A stretch of 64,000 nt of DNA, taken from the NCBI GenBank assembly GCA_900549725.1, contig URPL01000005.1, forward strand, positions 30,738 through 94,737. Direction: 5' to 3'. Position 1 is the first letter of the stretch. Each line of letters starts with the position of its first letter. Of the stretch, positions 42,593 through 50,297 are shown piece by piece. Below the pieces are notes generated by a model. It ran no database searches, had not been told where the DNA came from, and saw only the letters and a program-made list of their open reading frames with translations. The DNA is from an uncultured Eubacteriales bacterium (GTDB lineage Bacteria > Bacillota > Clostridia > Oscillospirales > CAG-272). A program made the position numbers and the translations under genes.

Positions 42593-43687
42593 TTAGTTTG
42601 CCTCCAGAATATCGGCAATACGCTCGCTGGCATGGCCGTCGCCGTAGGGGTTGGAGGCGTTTGCCATTGCATGATATGCCGCCTCATCCTCCAGCAGCGT
42701 TTTGAAATTGCGGTAAATCGTTTCCTCATCGGTGCCGACCAGCTTCAGCGTGCCCGCATTGATACCCTCGGGCCGCTCGGTCGTATCGCGCATTACGAGC
42801 ACCGGTTTGCCCAGAGAAGGCGCTTCCTCCTGAATTCCGCCGGAATCCGTCAGAATCAGATAGCTGCGCGCCATAATGTTATGGCAATCCAAAACCTCCA
42901 AGGGGTCGATGATATGAATGCGGTCACACCCGCCGAGTTCTTCGGCTGCCGCCGCACGTACCACGGGGTTCATATGAATGGGATACAGCGCCTTGACATC
43001 GGGGTGCTCATCCATTACGCGGCGGATTGCACGGAACATATGATGCATCGGCGTGCCGAGATTTTCGCGGCGGTGCGCCGTGAGCAAAATCAACCGAGAG
43101 CCTTTTGCCCAGTCAAGCTCGGGGTGCGTATAATCCTCGCGCACGGTGGTTTGCAGCGCGTCGATCGCCGTGTTGCCCGTGACATAAATCGCGGACTCGT
43201 TTTTCCCCTCCCTCAGAAGATTGTCGCGGGAAAGGGGTGTTGGCGCAAAATTGTATTTTGCGACAATGGAGACCGCCTGGCGGTTGAATTCCTCGGGATA
43301 GGGCGAATAAATGTCGTAGGTACGCAGCCCCGCTTCCACATGCCCCACGGGAATCTGCAAATAAAAGCAGGCAAGCGCCGTTGCAAAGGTGGTGGAGGTG
43401 TCGCCGTGCACCAAAACGACATCCGGCTTTTCCTGCTCCAAAACAGAGCGGATACCCTGCAGGATATTGACGGTGATATCAAACAGCGTCTGCTTTTCCT
43501 TCATGATCGAAAGATCAAAATCCGGCACAACCTCAAATGCATGCAGCACCTGATCCAGCATTTGCCGATGCTGCCCCGTGACGCACACCAGCGCGCGGAT
43601 GCCGGAGCGCTTTTTCAATTCCTTGACCAGCGGACACATTTTGATCGCCTCGGGACGGGTCCCGAATACAAGCATTACGGTTTTCAT
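42593..43687 (-). CDS. wecB: UDP-N-acetylglucosamine 2-epimerase (non-hydrolysing)
   Basis: A 364-residue GT-B-fold epimerase. Motifs: VFGTRPEAIKMCPLV at the start, CVTGQHRQMLDQ, VHGDTSTTFATALACF, HVEAGLRTYD, LTAHRRENLG and LTDSGGIQEEAPSLGKPVLVMRDTTERPEG. It interconverts UDP-GlcNAc and UDP-ManNAc for wall teichoic acid or capsule. The ATG at 43687 has AAAGGAAAG upstream. It sits between holA and the RNA methyltransferase with no other glycan gene near. Confidence 0.96.
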   Translation of the reverse strand: MKTVMLVFGTRPEAIKMCPLVKELKKRSGIRALVCVTGQHRQMLDQVLHAFEVVPDFDLSIMKEKQTLFDITVNILQGIRSVLEQEKPDVVLVHGDTSTTFATALACFYLQIPVGHVEAGLRTYDIYSPYPEEFNRQAVSIVAKYNFAPTPLSRDNLLREGKNESAIYVTGNTAIDALQTTVREDYTHPELDWAKGSRLILLTAHRRENLGTPMHHMFRAIRRVMDEHPDVKALYPIHMNPVVRAAAAEELGGCDRIHIIDPLEVLDCHNIMARSYLILTDSGGIQEEAPSLGKPVLVMRDTTERPEGINAGTLKLVGTDEETIYRNFKTLLEDEAAYHAMANASNPYGDGHASERIADILEAN

Positions 43688-43726
43688 GAAAGCTTTCCTT
43701 TCTTCTTTCAAAATAAAATTTATGAT

Positions 43727-44794
43727 TCACGCGCGCCCGACGGCGCACAGGAGCCGCTCTATGAGCATTTGCTTTGGTGCCATGGTATATTTGAGCTGCC
43801 AGTCCGTCTGCATGCCGAGGCGCACCAACGCCTGCAGCTCTTCTTTTGTATAATTGGCGGCGCCGCGCTGCAAAACGGAAAGGCGCGCCGGCTTATAATG
43901 AAACAGCGCGGCGATTTTCGCGGGGGGCAGCCCCTCCGCCTTTGCCTGGCTGATGCGGTACAGATCCAAAAGCGTCGCCATGATCTGTCCGAAAATCTGA
44001 ATTTCATCCGCGCGATCGCGCTTGGCAAGCGCATATTCGGTCAGCGCCCCGTCCACCTGCCGGTTCAAAATCGCATCGGACATGCCAAAGGCTCTGCCCT
44101 CCGGGTTGCGCGGGCAAACAAGGGCAATATCGCTCTCATTCACCGTATCGCGCCCCGCCGCATGGCAATAGGCGCACAGCTTTCCGATCTCCGCATCCAA
44201 TGCGTCCATCGCACGCCCCACCGTATCCACAAGCGTGCCTGCCGCTGCGGCCGAGGCTGTGATGCCGAGCTTTGCAAAATGCCTTTGGCACCAGGGAACC
44301 AGCTTTGCCCGCGGCTGCAGGGGAAATACAAGCAGCTGCGCCGCATCGGCAAGCGCGCGGAAAAGCGCGCCCTGCGCGGCGCGGTAATCCGCCGTTTGCA
44401 GCTCTTCCTCGCCCAGCAGCATAACAATCGCCGTGTCCTGCCTTTGCGCCGCATCGGCAAGTGCGGCGCAAAAGGCCTCAAGCTCCGCCCGCTTCATATC
44501 CTTTAGCTGCGGCTCCGAAATTTCGATCAGCTTTGTCGGGGAAAACACCGCAAGGGTCGCCATGGCCGCCTCCAGCCGCTCGGACAGCAGCGCCGCGGTT
44601 GCGTCCCCGCGCAGGCGGATATGGTCAAATGCCGCCGCGCTTTCGTCCGCAATCAGCTTTTGGCGGATCAGGGAGAGATAATGGCGCTTGAGATATTCTT
44701 CCTGCCCGCACAGCAGATAGGCGCCGAAAAAAGGCGCTTCGCTTTTCAGTTTTTCATTTAAGTATTTTGCGCTGTCTCTGTTTGCATCGTACAT
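43727..44794 (-). CDS. holA: DNA polymerase III delta subunit
   Basis: A 355-residue clamp-loader delta subunit: FGAYLLCGQEEYLKRHYLSLI at the start, a diverged AAA+ core (IVMLLGEEELQTA, KLVPWCQRHFAKLG) and the C-terminal collar (DEIQIFGQIMATLLDLYRISQAKAEGLPPAKIAALF). Delta opens the beta clamp. ATG 44794 has GGGAGG eight bases upstream; the in-frame GTG at 44803 lies inside that site. It starts five bases after rodA. Confidence 0.92.
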   Translation of the reverse strand: MYDANRDSAKYLNEKLKSEAPFFGAYLLCGQEEYLKRHYLSLIRQKLIADESAAAFDHIRLRGDATAALLSERLEAAMATLAVFSPTKLIEISEPQLKDMKRAELEAFCAALADAAQRQDTAIVMLLGEEELQTADYRAAQGALFRALADAAQLLVFPLQPRAKLVPWCQRHFAKLGITASAAAAGTLVDTVGRAMDALDAEIGKLCAYCHAAGRDTVNESDIALVCPRNPEGRAFGMSDAILNRQVDGALTEYALAKRDRADEIQIFGQIMATLLDLYRISQAKAEGLPPAKIAALFHYKPARLSVLQRGAANYTKEELQALVRLGMQTDWQLKYTMAPKQMLIERLLCAVGRA

Positions 44795-44799
44795 GCCGC

Positions 44800-45951
44800 T
44801 CACCTCCCGCTCTCAAAGCGCCTGCGCCGTGTGCCGTCGTTTTTCGCAAGCCCGAAAACAATACCCATGAGCAAAAGCAGCGAAAGCATGGAGGAGCCGC
44901 CGTAGCTTAAAAACGGGAGCGTGATGCCCACCACGGGCAAAAGCCCGAGACACATGCCGATGTTTTCAAGGCTTTGAAACACAAGTACCGCCCCCGCGCC
45001 GACACAGATCAGCATCTCCATTTTTCCTTTTGCGCGGCGTGCCGCGCGGTAGATCAGCAGCACAAGAAGGCTGAGCAGCATAAGATATAAAAGTGCGGAT
45101 AAAAAGCCTCCCTCTTCGCCCACCACGGCAAAAATCATATCCGTATGGCGGGCGGGCAAAGCGCTCTCGGCCGCGCTTTGGCTGATCGTGCCGTGCAGAT
45201 ATCCCTGCCCGGTCAAACCGCCGTTTGCAATGGCATTTTTCGAACAGAGCACCTGATAGCCGTAGCCGCGCGGGTCGCTCTCCGGATGAAAGCCGACCAA
45301 AATTCTGCGCCGCTGATAATCGGAAAGCATCGACCAAAGAAACGGCGTCACGGCGCCGAGCAATACCGCCGCCCCGAGAAAATACCAAAGCGAAAGCCCC
45401 GCGGCAAGCAGCATACAGAAAAAAACAAATAAAAATACAAGCGCCGAGCCAAGGTCCCCCTGCAGCACAACAAGGCCGATGAGCAGTCCGGCATGGCATA
45501 AAAGCGTAAGCACCGAAAGCGGATGGTTCAGCTTTTCCCCCAGAAACGCGCAATGTGCCGAAACCGTACAGATAAACCCAAGCTTCACAAATTCCGAGGG
45601 CTGAACGCTGATGCCGACAAGGGGAATATCAATCCAGTTGCGGTTGCCGTCTCCTCTGCCGATCACCAGCGTCAGAAGCAGCAGCGCCACCGAGCCGAAA
45701 AACAGCGCTATTGTCAGTTTTTTGCGGTATTTTTCAAAATTCAGCACCCCAAGCGGCAGCATCAGCAAAAGGCCGAGCAGCGCCGCAATACTCTGCACAA
45801 GCACGGGCTTTATGCTCCCAAGATACCGCGTTGCGCTGGCGACCCAGAAGATACCGAACGCGCACAGTGCCGCACACAGCGCAAAAAAGCGAAAATCCAG
45901 CGTTTTCAGCCGCGCTCCGAGCGACGGCTCGCCGTAGCATTTTTCCTGCAT
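44800..45951 (-). CDS. rodA: Rod shape-determining protein RodA (SEDS glycosyltransferase)
   Basis: A 383-residue SEDS protein with ten membrane segments. Signatures: GDGNRNWIDIPLVGISVQPSEFVKLG, LQGDLGSALVFLFVF, GYGYQVLCSKNAIANGGLTGQGYLHG, HTDMIFAVVGEEGGF and LPFLSYGGSSMLSLL. SEDS proteins polymerise lipid II into glycan strands with a class B PBP; the location after mreB-mreC-thiI supports RodA over FtsW. AAGGAGG lies five bases before ATG 45951. I see no partner PBP2 gene in the window. Confidence 0.94.
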   Translation of the reverse strand: MQEKCYGEPSLGARLKTLDFRFFALCAALCAFGIFWVASATRYLGSIKPVLVQSIAALLGLLLMLPLGVLNFEKYRKKLTIALFFGSVALLLLTLVIGRGDGNRNWIDIPLVGISVQPSEFVKLGFICTVSAHCAFLGEKLNHPLSVLTLLCHAGLLIGLVVLQGDLGSALVFLFVFFCMLLAAGLSLWYFLGAAVLLGAVTPFLWSMLSDYQRRRILVGFHPESDPRGYGYQVLCSKNAIANGGLTGQGYLHGTISQSAAESALPARHTDMIFAVVGEEGGFLSALLYLMLLSLLVLLIYRAARRAKGKMEMLICVGAGAVLVFQSLENIGMCLGLLPVVGITLPFLSYGGSSMLSLLLLMGIVFGLAKNDGTRRRRFESGR

Positions 45952-45993
45952 GAGCACCTCCTTGAAAAAAGTCCCGGTTTTCACGCGGCGCGG

Positions 45994-47196
45994 TTATTGC
46001 GCCCCGTCTTCCTCCTGCGGCGCCGAGGCGTCGCAAAGCACCGTATACATAGAGGCAAATGCCTCCTCGCATAGCGCCTCGACATTCACCTTTTCTTCCT
46101 GCAAAAGAACCTTGGAAAGCTCCGGCTTTGTGCGCGGATGGCGCGGGGTGAACACCGTGCAGCAATCCTCATAGGGCAAAATCGAAAGCTCAAAAGTGTC
46201 GATTTTGCGGGAAAGAGCAATAATTTCTTCTTTATCCATGCCGATCAGCGGGCGAAATACCGGGCGGTCCGCAAGGGTATCCACAACGCCGATTGCCTCC
46301 ATGGTTTGGCTTGCCACCTGCCCCAGGCTCTCCCCCGTGACAAGGCAGCCAGCCCCGCGCCGCCTTGCGACTCTGAGCGCAAGACGCATCATAAACCGCC
46401 GCAGAAGCAGCGTGAAATAGTCCTCTTCGCAGTTGTCGCGCAGCGCTTCCTGAATGTGCGTCACGGAGATCACATGCACCTGCATCGGCCCGCAATACGC
46501 GCTGATTTTCTCCGCCAGAGAAAGCACCTTTTCCCGTGCGCGTTCCGAGGTATAAGGGAAGCTTTCAAAATGCACCGCTTCCACGCGCATCCCCCTCTTT
46601 GCCATCATATAGCCTGCGACGGGGCTGTCGATCCCGCCCGAGAGCAGCAAAAGTCCCTTGCCGGAAGAGCCCACGGGCATGCCGCCCGCGCCGCGCTCCT
46701 CCGCCGCATGCAAAAACGCTTCTTCATCGCGAATTTCCACGCGCACGGTGCGCTGCGGCGTATGCACATCCACCCGCAGCCACGGGCAAGCCTGCAAAAT
46801 CGCCTCTCCGCACAGCGCGCAGATCTGCGGCGAATTCAGCGCAAACGCCTTATCCGAGCGTTTCGCCTCCACCTTAAAGGTCTGCACGTCTGCAAGCAAC
46901 TGCGGCGCAAGCGTGCGCAACCCCTGCAAAACGGCATCCATGTTTTTTTCCACCCCGTAGGCAATCGATACCGCAACAATGCCGAACACGCGCTTCACCG
47001 CCGCATATGCCCCGTCCAGATCGCATGCATCGCTCAGCGGGCGGATCATCGAGGTGCTTTGCGCATGGGTCACGCGGAACTTGCCGTAAGGCCTTGTTAC
47101 GCGGACCAGCTCTTTTCCCAGCTGCGTTTCAAAATAGCGGCGGTTTGCGCCCTTGAGCGCAATCTCTCCGTATTTGCAAAGGATGATCTTCTCCAT
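45994..47196 (-). CDS. thiI: tRNA 4-thiouridine synthase ThiI
   Basis: A 400-residue ThiI: N-terminal ferredoxin-like domain, THUMP (about 60-165), and a PP-loop pyrophosphatase LLLLSGGIDSPVAGYMM at about 180, with CLVTGESLGQVASQTMEAI downstream. It adenylates U8 of tRNA for sulfur transfer. The rhodanese domain of E. coli ThiI is absent, as in most Gram-positives. It sits between mreC and rodA, where mreD is usual. The ATG at 47196 follows GAGAGGA by about 12 bases. Confidence 0.96.
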   Translation of the reverse strand: MEKIILCKYGEIALKGANRRYFETQLGKELVRVTRPYGKFRVTHAQSTSMIRPLSDACDLDGAYAAVKRVFGIVAVSIAYGVEKNMDAVLQGLRTLAPQLLADVQTFKVEAKRSDKAFALNSPQICALCGEAILQACPWLRVDVHTPQRTVRVEIRDEEAFLHAAEERGAGGMPVGSSGKGLLLLSGGIDSPVAGYMMAKRGMRVEAVHFESFPYTSERAREKVLSLAEKISAYCGPMQVHVISVTHIQEALRDNCEEDYFTLLLRRFMMRLALRVARRRGAGCLVTGESLGQVASQTMEAIGVVDTLADRPVFRPLIGMDKEEIIALSRKIDTFELSILPYEDCCTVFTPRHPRTKPELSKVLLQEEKVNVEALCEEAFASMYTVLCDASAPQEEDGAQ

Positions 47197-47221
47197 CTTC
47201 GTTTTTCGTCCTCTCTTTTTC

Positions 47222-48157
47222 TCACGGCTGCGCCGCATCCGTCCCATCGGTGTTTTCCGCGGCGGGCTCCGTGTCGGCAGAGTCCCCGGTGTCCGCATCG
47301 GTAACGGTATAGCCCGTGAGCACCATCACCTTGTAAAGATCCTTTTGCGGCTGCCCCGGCTCAACCACGGCATATACCTGCAGCGTTTGCGCGTCGGCGC
47401 GCAGCTCCTTTACGGTGCCGATCGGCAGCCCCGCCGGATAAATGCTGCTGCCGCCCGCCGTGCTGATCAGCTCGCCCGGTTTGATTTTTGTATCCACCGA
47501 GAGTCCGTTCACGCGGCAGAGCCCCTCCGCCGCAAGCGTCAGATCCGCTTCCAAAAGCCCTGTTTCTCCGCTTTGCGGCGCCCGCACGGCAATGGACATG
47601 GCGCTGTCCGTCAGTGCGCGCACACGGCAATAGCCGCGGTGCACCTCAAATACATATCCCACAAGCCCAAGATCCGTCAAAACGGGCATGTTTTCCCCGA
47701 TGCCCGCCTCGCTGCCGCGATCCAGAGTATAAACGGCGCTGTAATTCTCGCTTTGCACCGAAGCAACCGTCGCAAGCGTATAGCTCCAATCGGCATGCTG
47801 CTCCTTCAGCCCGAGCAGGCGGGAGAGATATTCGTTTTCTTCTTTCAACCCCCGCGCATCCGCAAGCTCGCCCAGCTGCGCGGTCTTTTCCGCCTGCAAG
47901 GCGCGAATCTTTGCATGCAGCGCCTCATTGTCTTCAATCAATGCGCCGAGGCGCTCCGCCTGCCGCCGCACGGCATTCAGCCCGCCCTCAATCGGCGTCA
48001 GCACCGTTTGCAGCGCCTGCCGCACATAGCCGCCCGTGCCCGTGAGATAAAACACGGAGGGCAGCGCGCACAAAAGACATGCGCAAATCAGCAGCCAAAG
48101 CACGGTTTTCTTTTTGCTTTTCTTGGGTTTATGCAGCGGTCTTGTCTTTTGCCGCAT
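47222..48157 (-). CDS. mreC: Rod shape-determining protein MreC
   Basis: A 311-residue MreC: basic cytoplasmic start (MRQKTRPLHKPKKSKKK), one membrane span (18-40), a coiled coil (about 65-105), and the double beta-barrel domain (VASVQSENYSAVYTLDRGSEAGI, GLVGYVFEVHRGYCRVRALTD, GELISTAGGSSIYPAGLPIGTV). It ends in an Asp/Thr-rich tail. MreC organises the elongation machinery outside the membrane. AGGAGG precedes ATG 48157. Confidence 0.95.
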   Translation of the reverse strand: MRQKTRPLHKPKKSKKKTVLWLLICACLLCALPSVFYLTGTGGYVRQALQTVLTPIEGGLNAVRRQAERLGALIEDNEALHAKIRALQAEKTAQLGELADARGLKEENEYLSRLLGLKEQHADWSYTLATVASVQSENYSAVYTLDRGSEAGIGENMPVLTDLGLVGYVFEVHRGYCRVRALTDSAMSIAVRAPQSGETGLLEADLTLAAEGLCRVNGLSVDTKIKPGELISTAGGSSIYPAGLPIGTVKELRADAQTLQVYAVVEPGQPQKDLYKVMVLTGYTVTDADTGDSADTEPAAENTDGTDAAQP

Positions 48158-48200
48158 GGTCCCGCCTCCTTTTTTTTGCGTGGGCTGCTTCGCCCGGAGT

Positions 48201-49211
48201 TTATGCTTTTTGCCTGCCCTGCAAACGGAACAGCGTTTCGATATCGCCCTTATAGGAAAGCATTTTGGCAAGCCCCTCCGCCGTGCAGGCGGTCGGCGCT
48301 GCGGCAATCTGCACGGGCGCATGACATTTTTGCGCCAAAAACTCGTCGAGCCCGCGCAAAAGCGCGCCGCCGCCGCACAGCATAATGCCGTCCTGTAAAA
48401 TATCCGCCGCCATTTCGGCAGGCGTGTTTTCCAGCACCCGGCATGCCCCCTCCGCAATCGAGGCCGCGACCTCGCGCAGCGGGGGAATCAGCTCCGCCGT
48501 ATGCACCGTGAGAGTCATCGGCAGCCCGCTCACCGCGTTTCTGCCGCAAAGCTGCGCGGTTTCTTCCGTTTGCTCGTTCAGCGCGCCGATCTGCTCTTTC
48601 AGGCTTCGCGCCATGGTTCCGTCCACAATCACGCCGTAGGTGCGGCGCAGATAGCTCTCAATTTCCGCATCAAAGGCATCTCCCGCCACGCGCAGCGATT
48701 CTGAGGCGACCACCGCTCCCATGCTGATCACGGCGATTTCCGTTGTTCCCGCGCCGATATCAATCACCATGCTGCCGCGCGCCTGCGTAATGCGCAGCCC
48801 CGCGCCTGCCGCAGCCAAAAGCGCTTCCTGCATAAACAAAACATCCTTTGCACCCGCATCGAGGATCACTTCCTCCAGCGCCAGGCGCTCAATTTCCGTC
48901 GTGCGCCCGGGCAGCGCGCAAAGCACATTCTTTTTGCCGGGCATGGTGCCCGCCGCGCGCGCAAGATATTCATAAAGCATTGCGCATGCCTCGTCGCAAT
49001 GCACAACAGATCCGAACCGCACCGGATAGCAAACGCTGAGCTCCGGCGGCACCTTGCCGATCATCTGCGCCGCCTTTTCCCCGATTGCAACCATTTCCTC
49101 CGCTTCTTCATTGATCACAGCCACCGTCGGCTCGCAGAGCACCGTGCCTCTGCCGCGCAGCACAATCGAGGTTTTGCCCGACCCAAGGTCAAGCCCGATA
49201 TTCCGTGCCAT
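48201..49211 (-). CDS. mreB: Rod shape-determining protein MreB
   Basis: A 336-residue bacterial actin. Nucleotide site motifs: NIGLDLGSGKTSIVL (phosphate 1), VIDIGAGTTEIAVIS (phosphate 2) and ILQDGIMLCGGGALLRGLDEFL (adenosine). It polymerises under the membrane and guides peptidoglycan synthesis. GGAG lies nine bases before the ATG. Gene order maf-mreB-mreC matches many Firmicutes. Confidence 0.97.
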   Translation of the reverse strand: MARNIGLDLGSGKTSIVLRGRGTVLCEPTVAVINEEAEEMVAIGEKAAQMIGKVPPELSVCYPVRFGSVVHCDEACAMLYEYLARAAGTMPGKKNVLCALPGRTTEIERLALEEVILDAGAKDVLFMQEALLAAAGAGLRITQARGSMVIDIGAGTTEIAVISMGAVVASESLRVAGDAFDAEIESYLRRTYGVIVDGTMARSLKEQIGALNEQTEETAQLCGRNAVSGLPMTLTVHTAELIPPLREVAASIAEGACRVLENTPAEMAADILQDGIMLCGGGALLRGLDEFLAQKCHAPVQIAAAPTACTAEGLAKMLSYKGDIETLFRLQGRQKA

Positions 49212-49245
49212 AGCAAAAACTCCAATCTTTCAATCGTTCCGTCTT

Positions 49246-49845
49246 TTAAAAATAAGCGGCAAGCGATACGCCGCAATGTTGCTGCAGCATTGTGTAAAGC
49301 AGCTGCGCAGGCAGACCGATGACATTGAAAAAATCTCCCTCCGCCCGCTGCACGAAAACGCAGCCCTTGCCCTGCAGCGCATAGGCGCCCGCCTTATCGT
49401 CCGCCTCGCCGCTTGCTACATATGCGGCGATTTCTTCTTCGGTCAGTTCCCGGAAAAATACGCGAGTTTCCTCTGCCGCGGTGAAGCGTTTTCCGCCCTG
49501 CAGCAGCGTCAGCCCCGTATAGACCGAATGCACCCGCCCGCTGAGCCGACGCAGCATTTGCGCCGCATGCGTGCGGTCACGCGGTTTTCCGAGAATCCCG
49601 CCGTCGATTGCGACCACCGTATCTGCGCCGAGCACGATCCTGTGCGGGTCGTCTCCCTCTTTTTTTTGCAGCAGCGCCTGTGCGGCAGCTGCCTTTTGCG
49701 CGCTGATCGCCTGCACGGCGGCGCAGGCATCTGCGCCCGGCGGAATCACCTCGGGCGCGTCCGCGCTCACGATCTCAAACGGTATGCCGAGCATTGTCAA
49801 AATCTCGCGCCGCCGCGGCGATTTGGATGCCAGAATCAGTCTCAC
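49246..49845 (-). CDS. maf: Maf family nucleoside triphosphate pyrophosphatase
   Basis: A 199-residue Maf protein: LILASKSPRRREILTMLGIPF at the start, VLGADTVVAIDGGILGKPRD, and KAGAYALQGKGCVFVQRAEGDFFNVIGLP. Maf proteins hydrolyse non-canonical or modified NTPs. The start is GTG 49845, overlapping the dut stop as GTGA, with GGGAGA upstream; the longer frame to 49914 has no support. Upstream of mreB, as in Bacillus. Confidence 0.93.
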   Translation of the reverse strand: MRLILASKSPRRREILTMLGIPFEIVSADAPEVIPPGADACAAVQAISAQKAAAAQALLQKKEGDDPHRIVLGADTVVAIDGGILGKPRDRTHAAQMLRRLSGRVHSVYTGLTLLQGGKRFTAAEETRVFFRELTEEEIAAYVASGEADDKAGAYALQGKGCVFVQRAEGDFFNVIGLPAQLLYTMLQQHCGVSLAAYF

Positions 49846-50297
49846 TGTCTTTCTCCCGTTCCCGTGGATCCGAATCCCCCGCTGCCGCGGGCGGTATCCG
49901 TCAGGGTGTCGCACTCGGTAAGCTTCACGGTATAATACGGGAAAAAGCCCATTTGCGCAAAGCGTTCTCCGGGCAGAATCGTCACCGCCTGCTCTCCGAG
50001 ATTCACCAAAGCAACAAGCAGCTCCCCGCGGTAATCGCTGTCCACCACACCCACGCAGTTGGAAAGCGTCAGACCCGCGCGATGCGCCAGCCCGCTGCGC
50101 GCAAACAAAAGGCAGACCATGCCCTGCGGCATTTCAACGGAAAGCCCCGTCGGAATCCGTTTGCGTTCCCCCGGCGCAATCACGCACGGCGCGTCCAGGC
50201 AGGCGCAAAGATCCATGCCGCAGGCGCCCTCGCTTGCATATGCGGGAATTTTTGCATTCTCCCGCAGCCGTTTGATTTTCACTTCGCTTTGCATCAT
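49842..50297 (-). CDS. dut: dUTP diphosphatase
   Basis: A 151-residue trimeric dUTPase with all five motifs: ASEGACGMDLCACL (1), LLFARSGLAHRAGL (2), GVVDSDYRGEL (3), GERFAQMGFF (4) and RGSGGFGSTG (5). It hydrolyses dUTP to dUMP, keeping uracil out of DNA. ATG 50297 shares bases with the U32 stop and has GAGGAAAAA upstream; ATG 50294 is a possible alternative. Confidence 0.96.
   Translation of the reverse strand: MMQSEVKIKRLRENAKIPAYASEGACGMDLCACLDAPCVIAPGERKRIPTGLSVEMPQGMVCLLFARSGLAHRAGLTLSNCVGVVDSDYRGELLVALVNLGEQAVTILPGERFAQMGFFPYYTVKLTECDTLTDTARGSGGFGSTGTGERQ

Noticed and set aside
42578..44506. A 640-codon plus-strand frame opposite wecB and holA
   Set aside because: Both minus-strand genes are recognisable; the plus frame has no site or domain.
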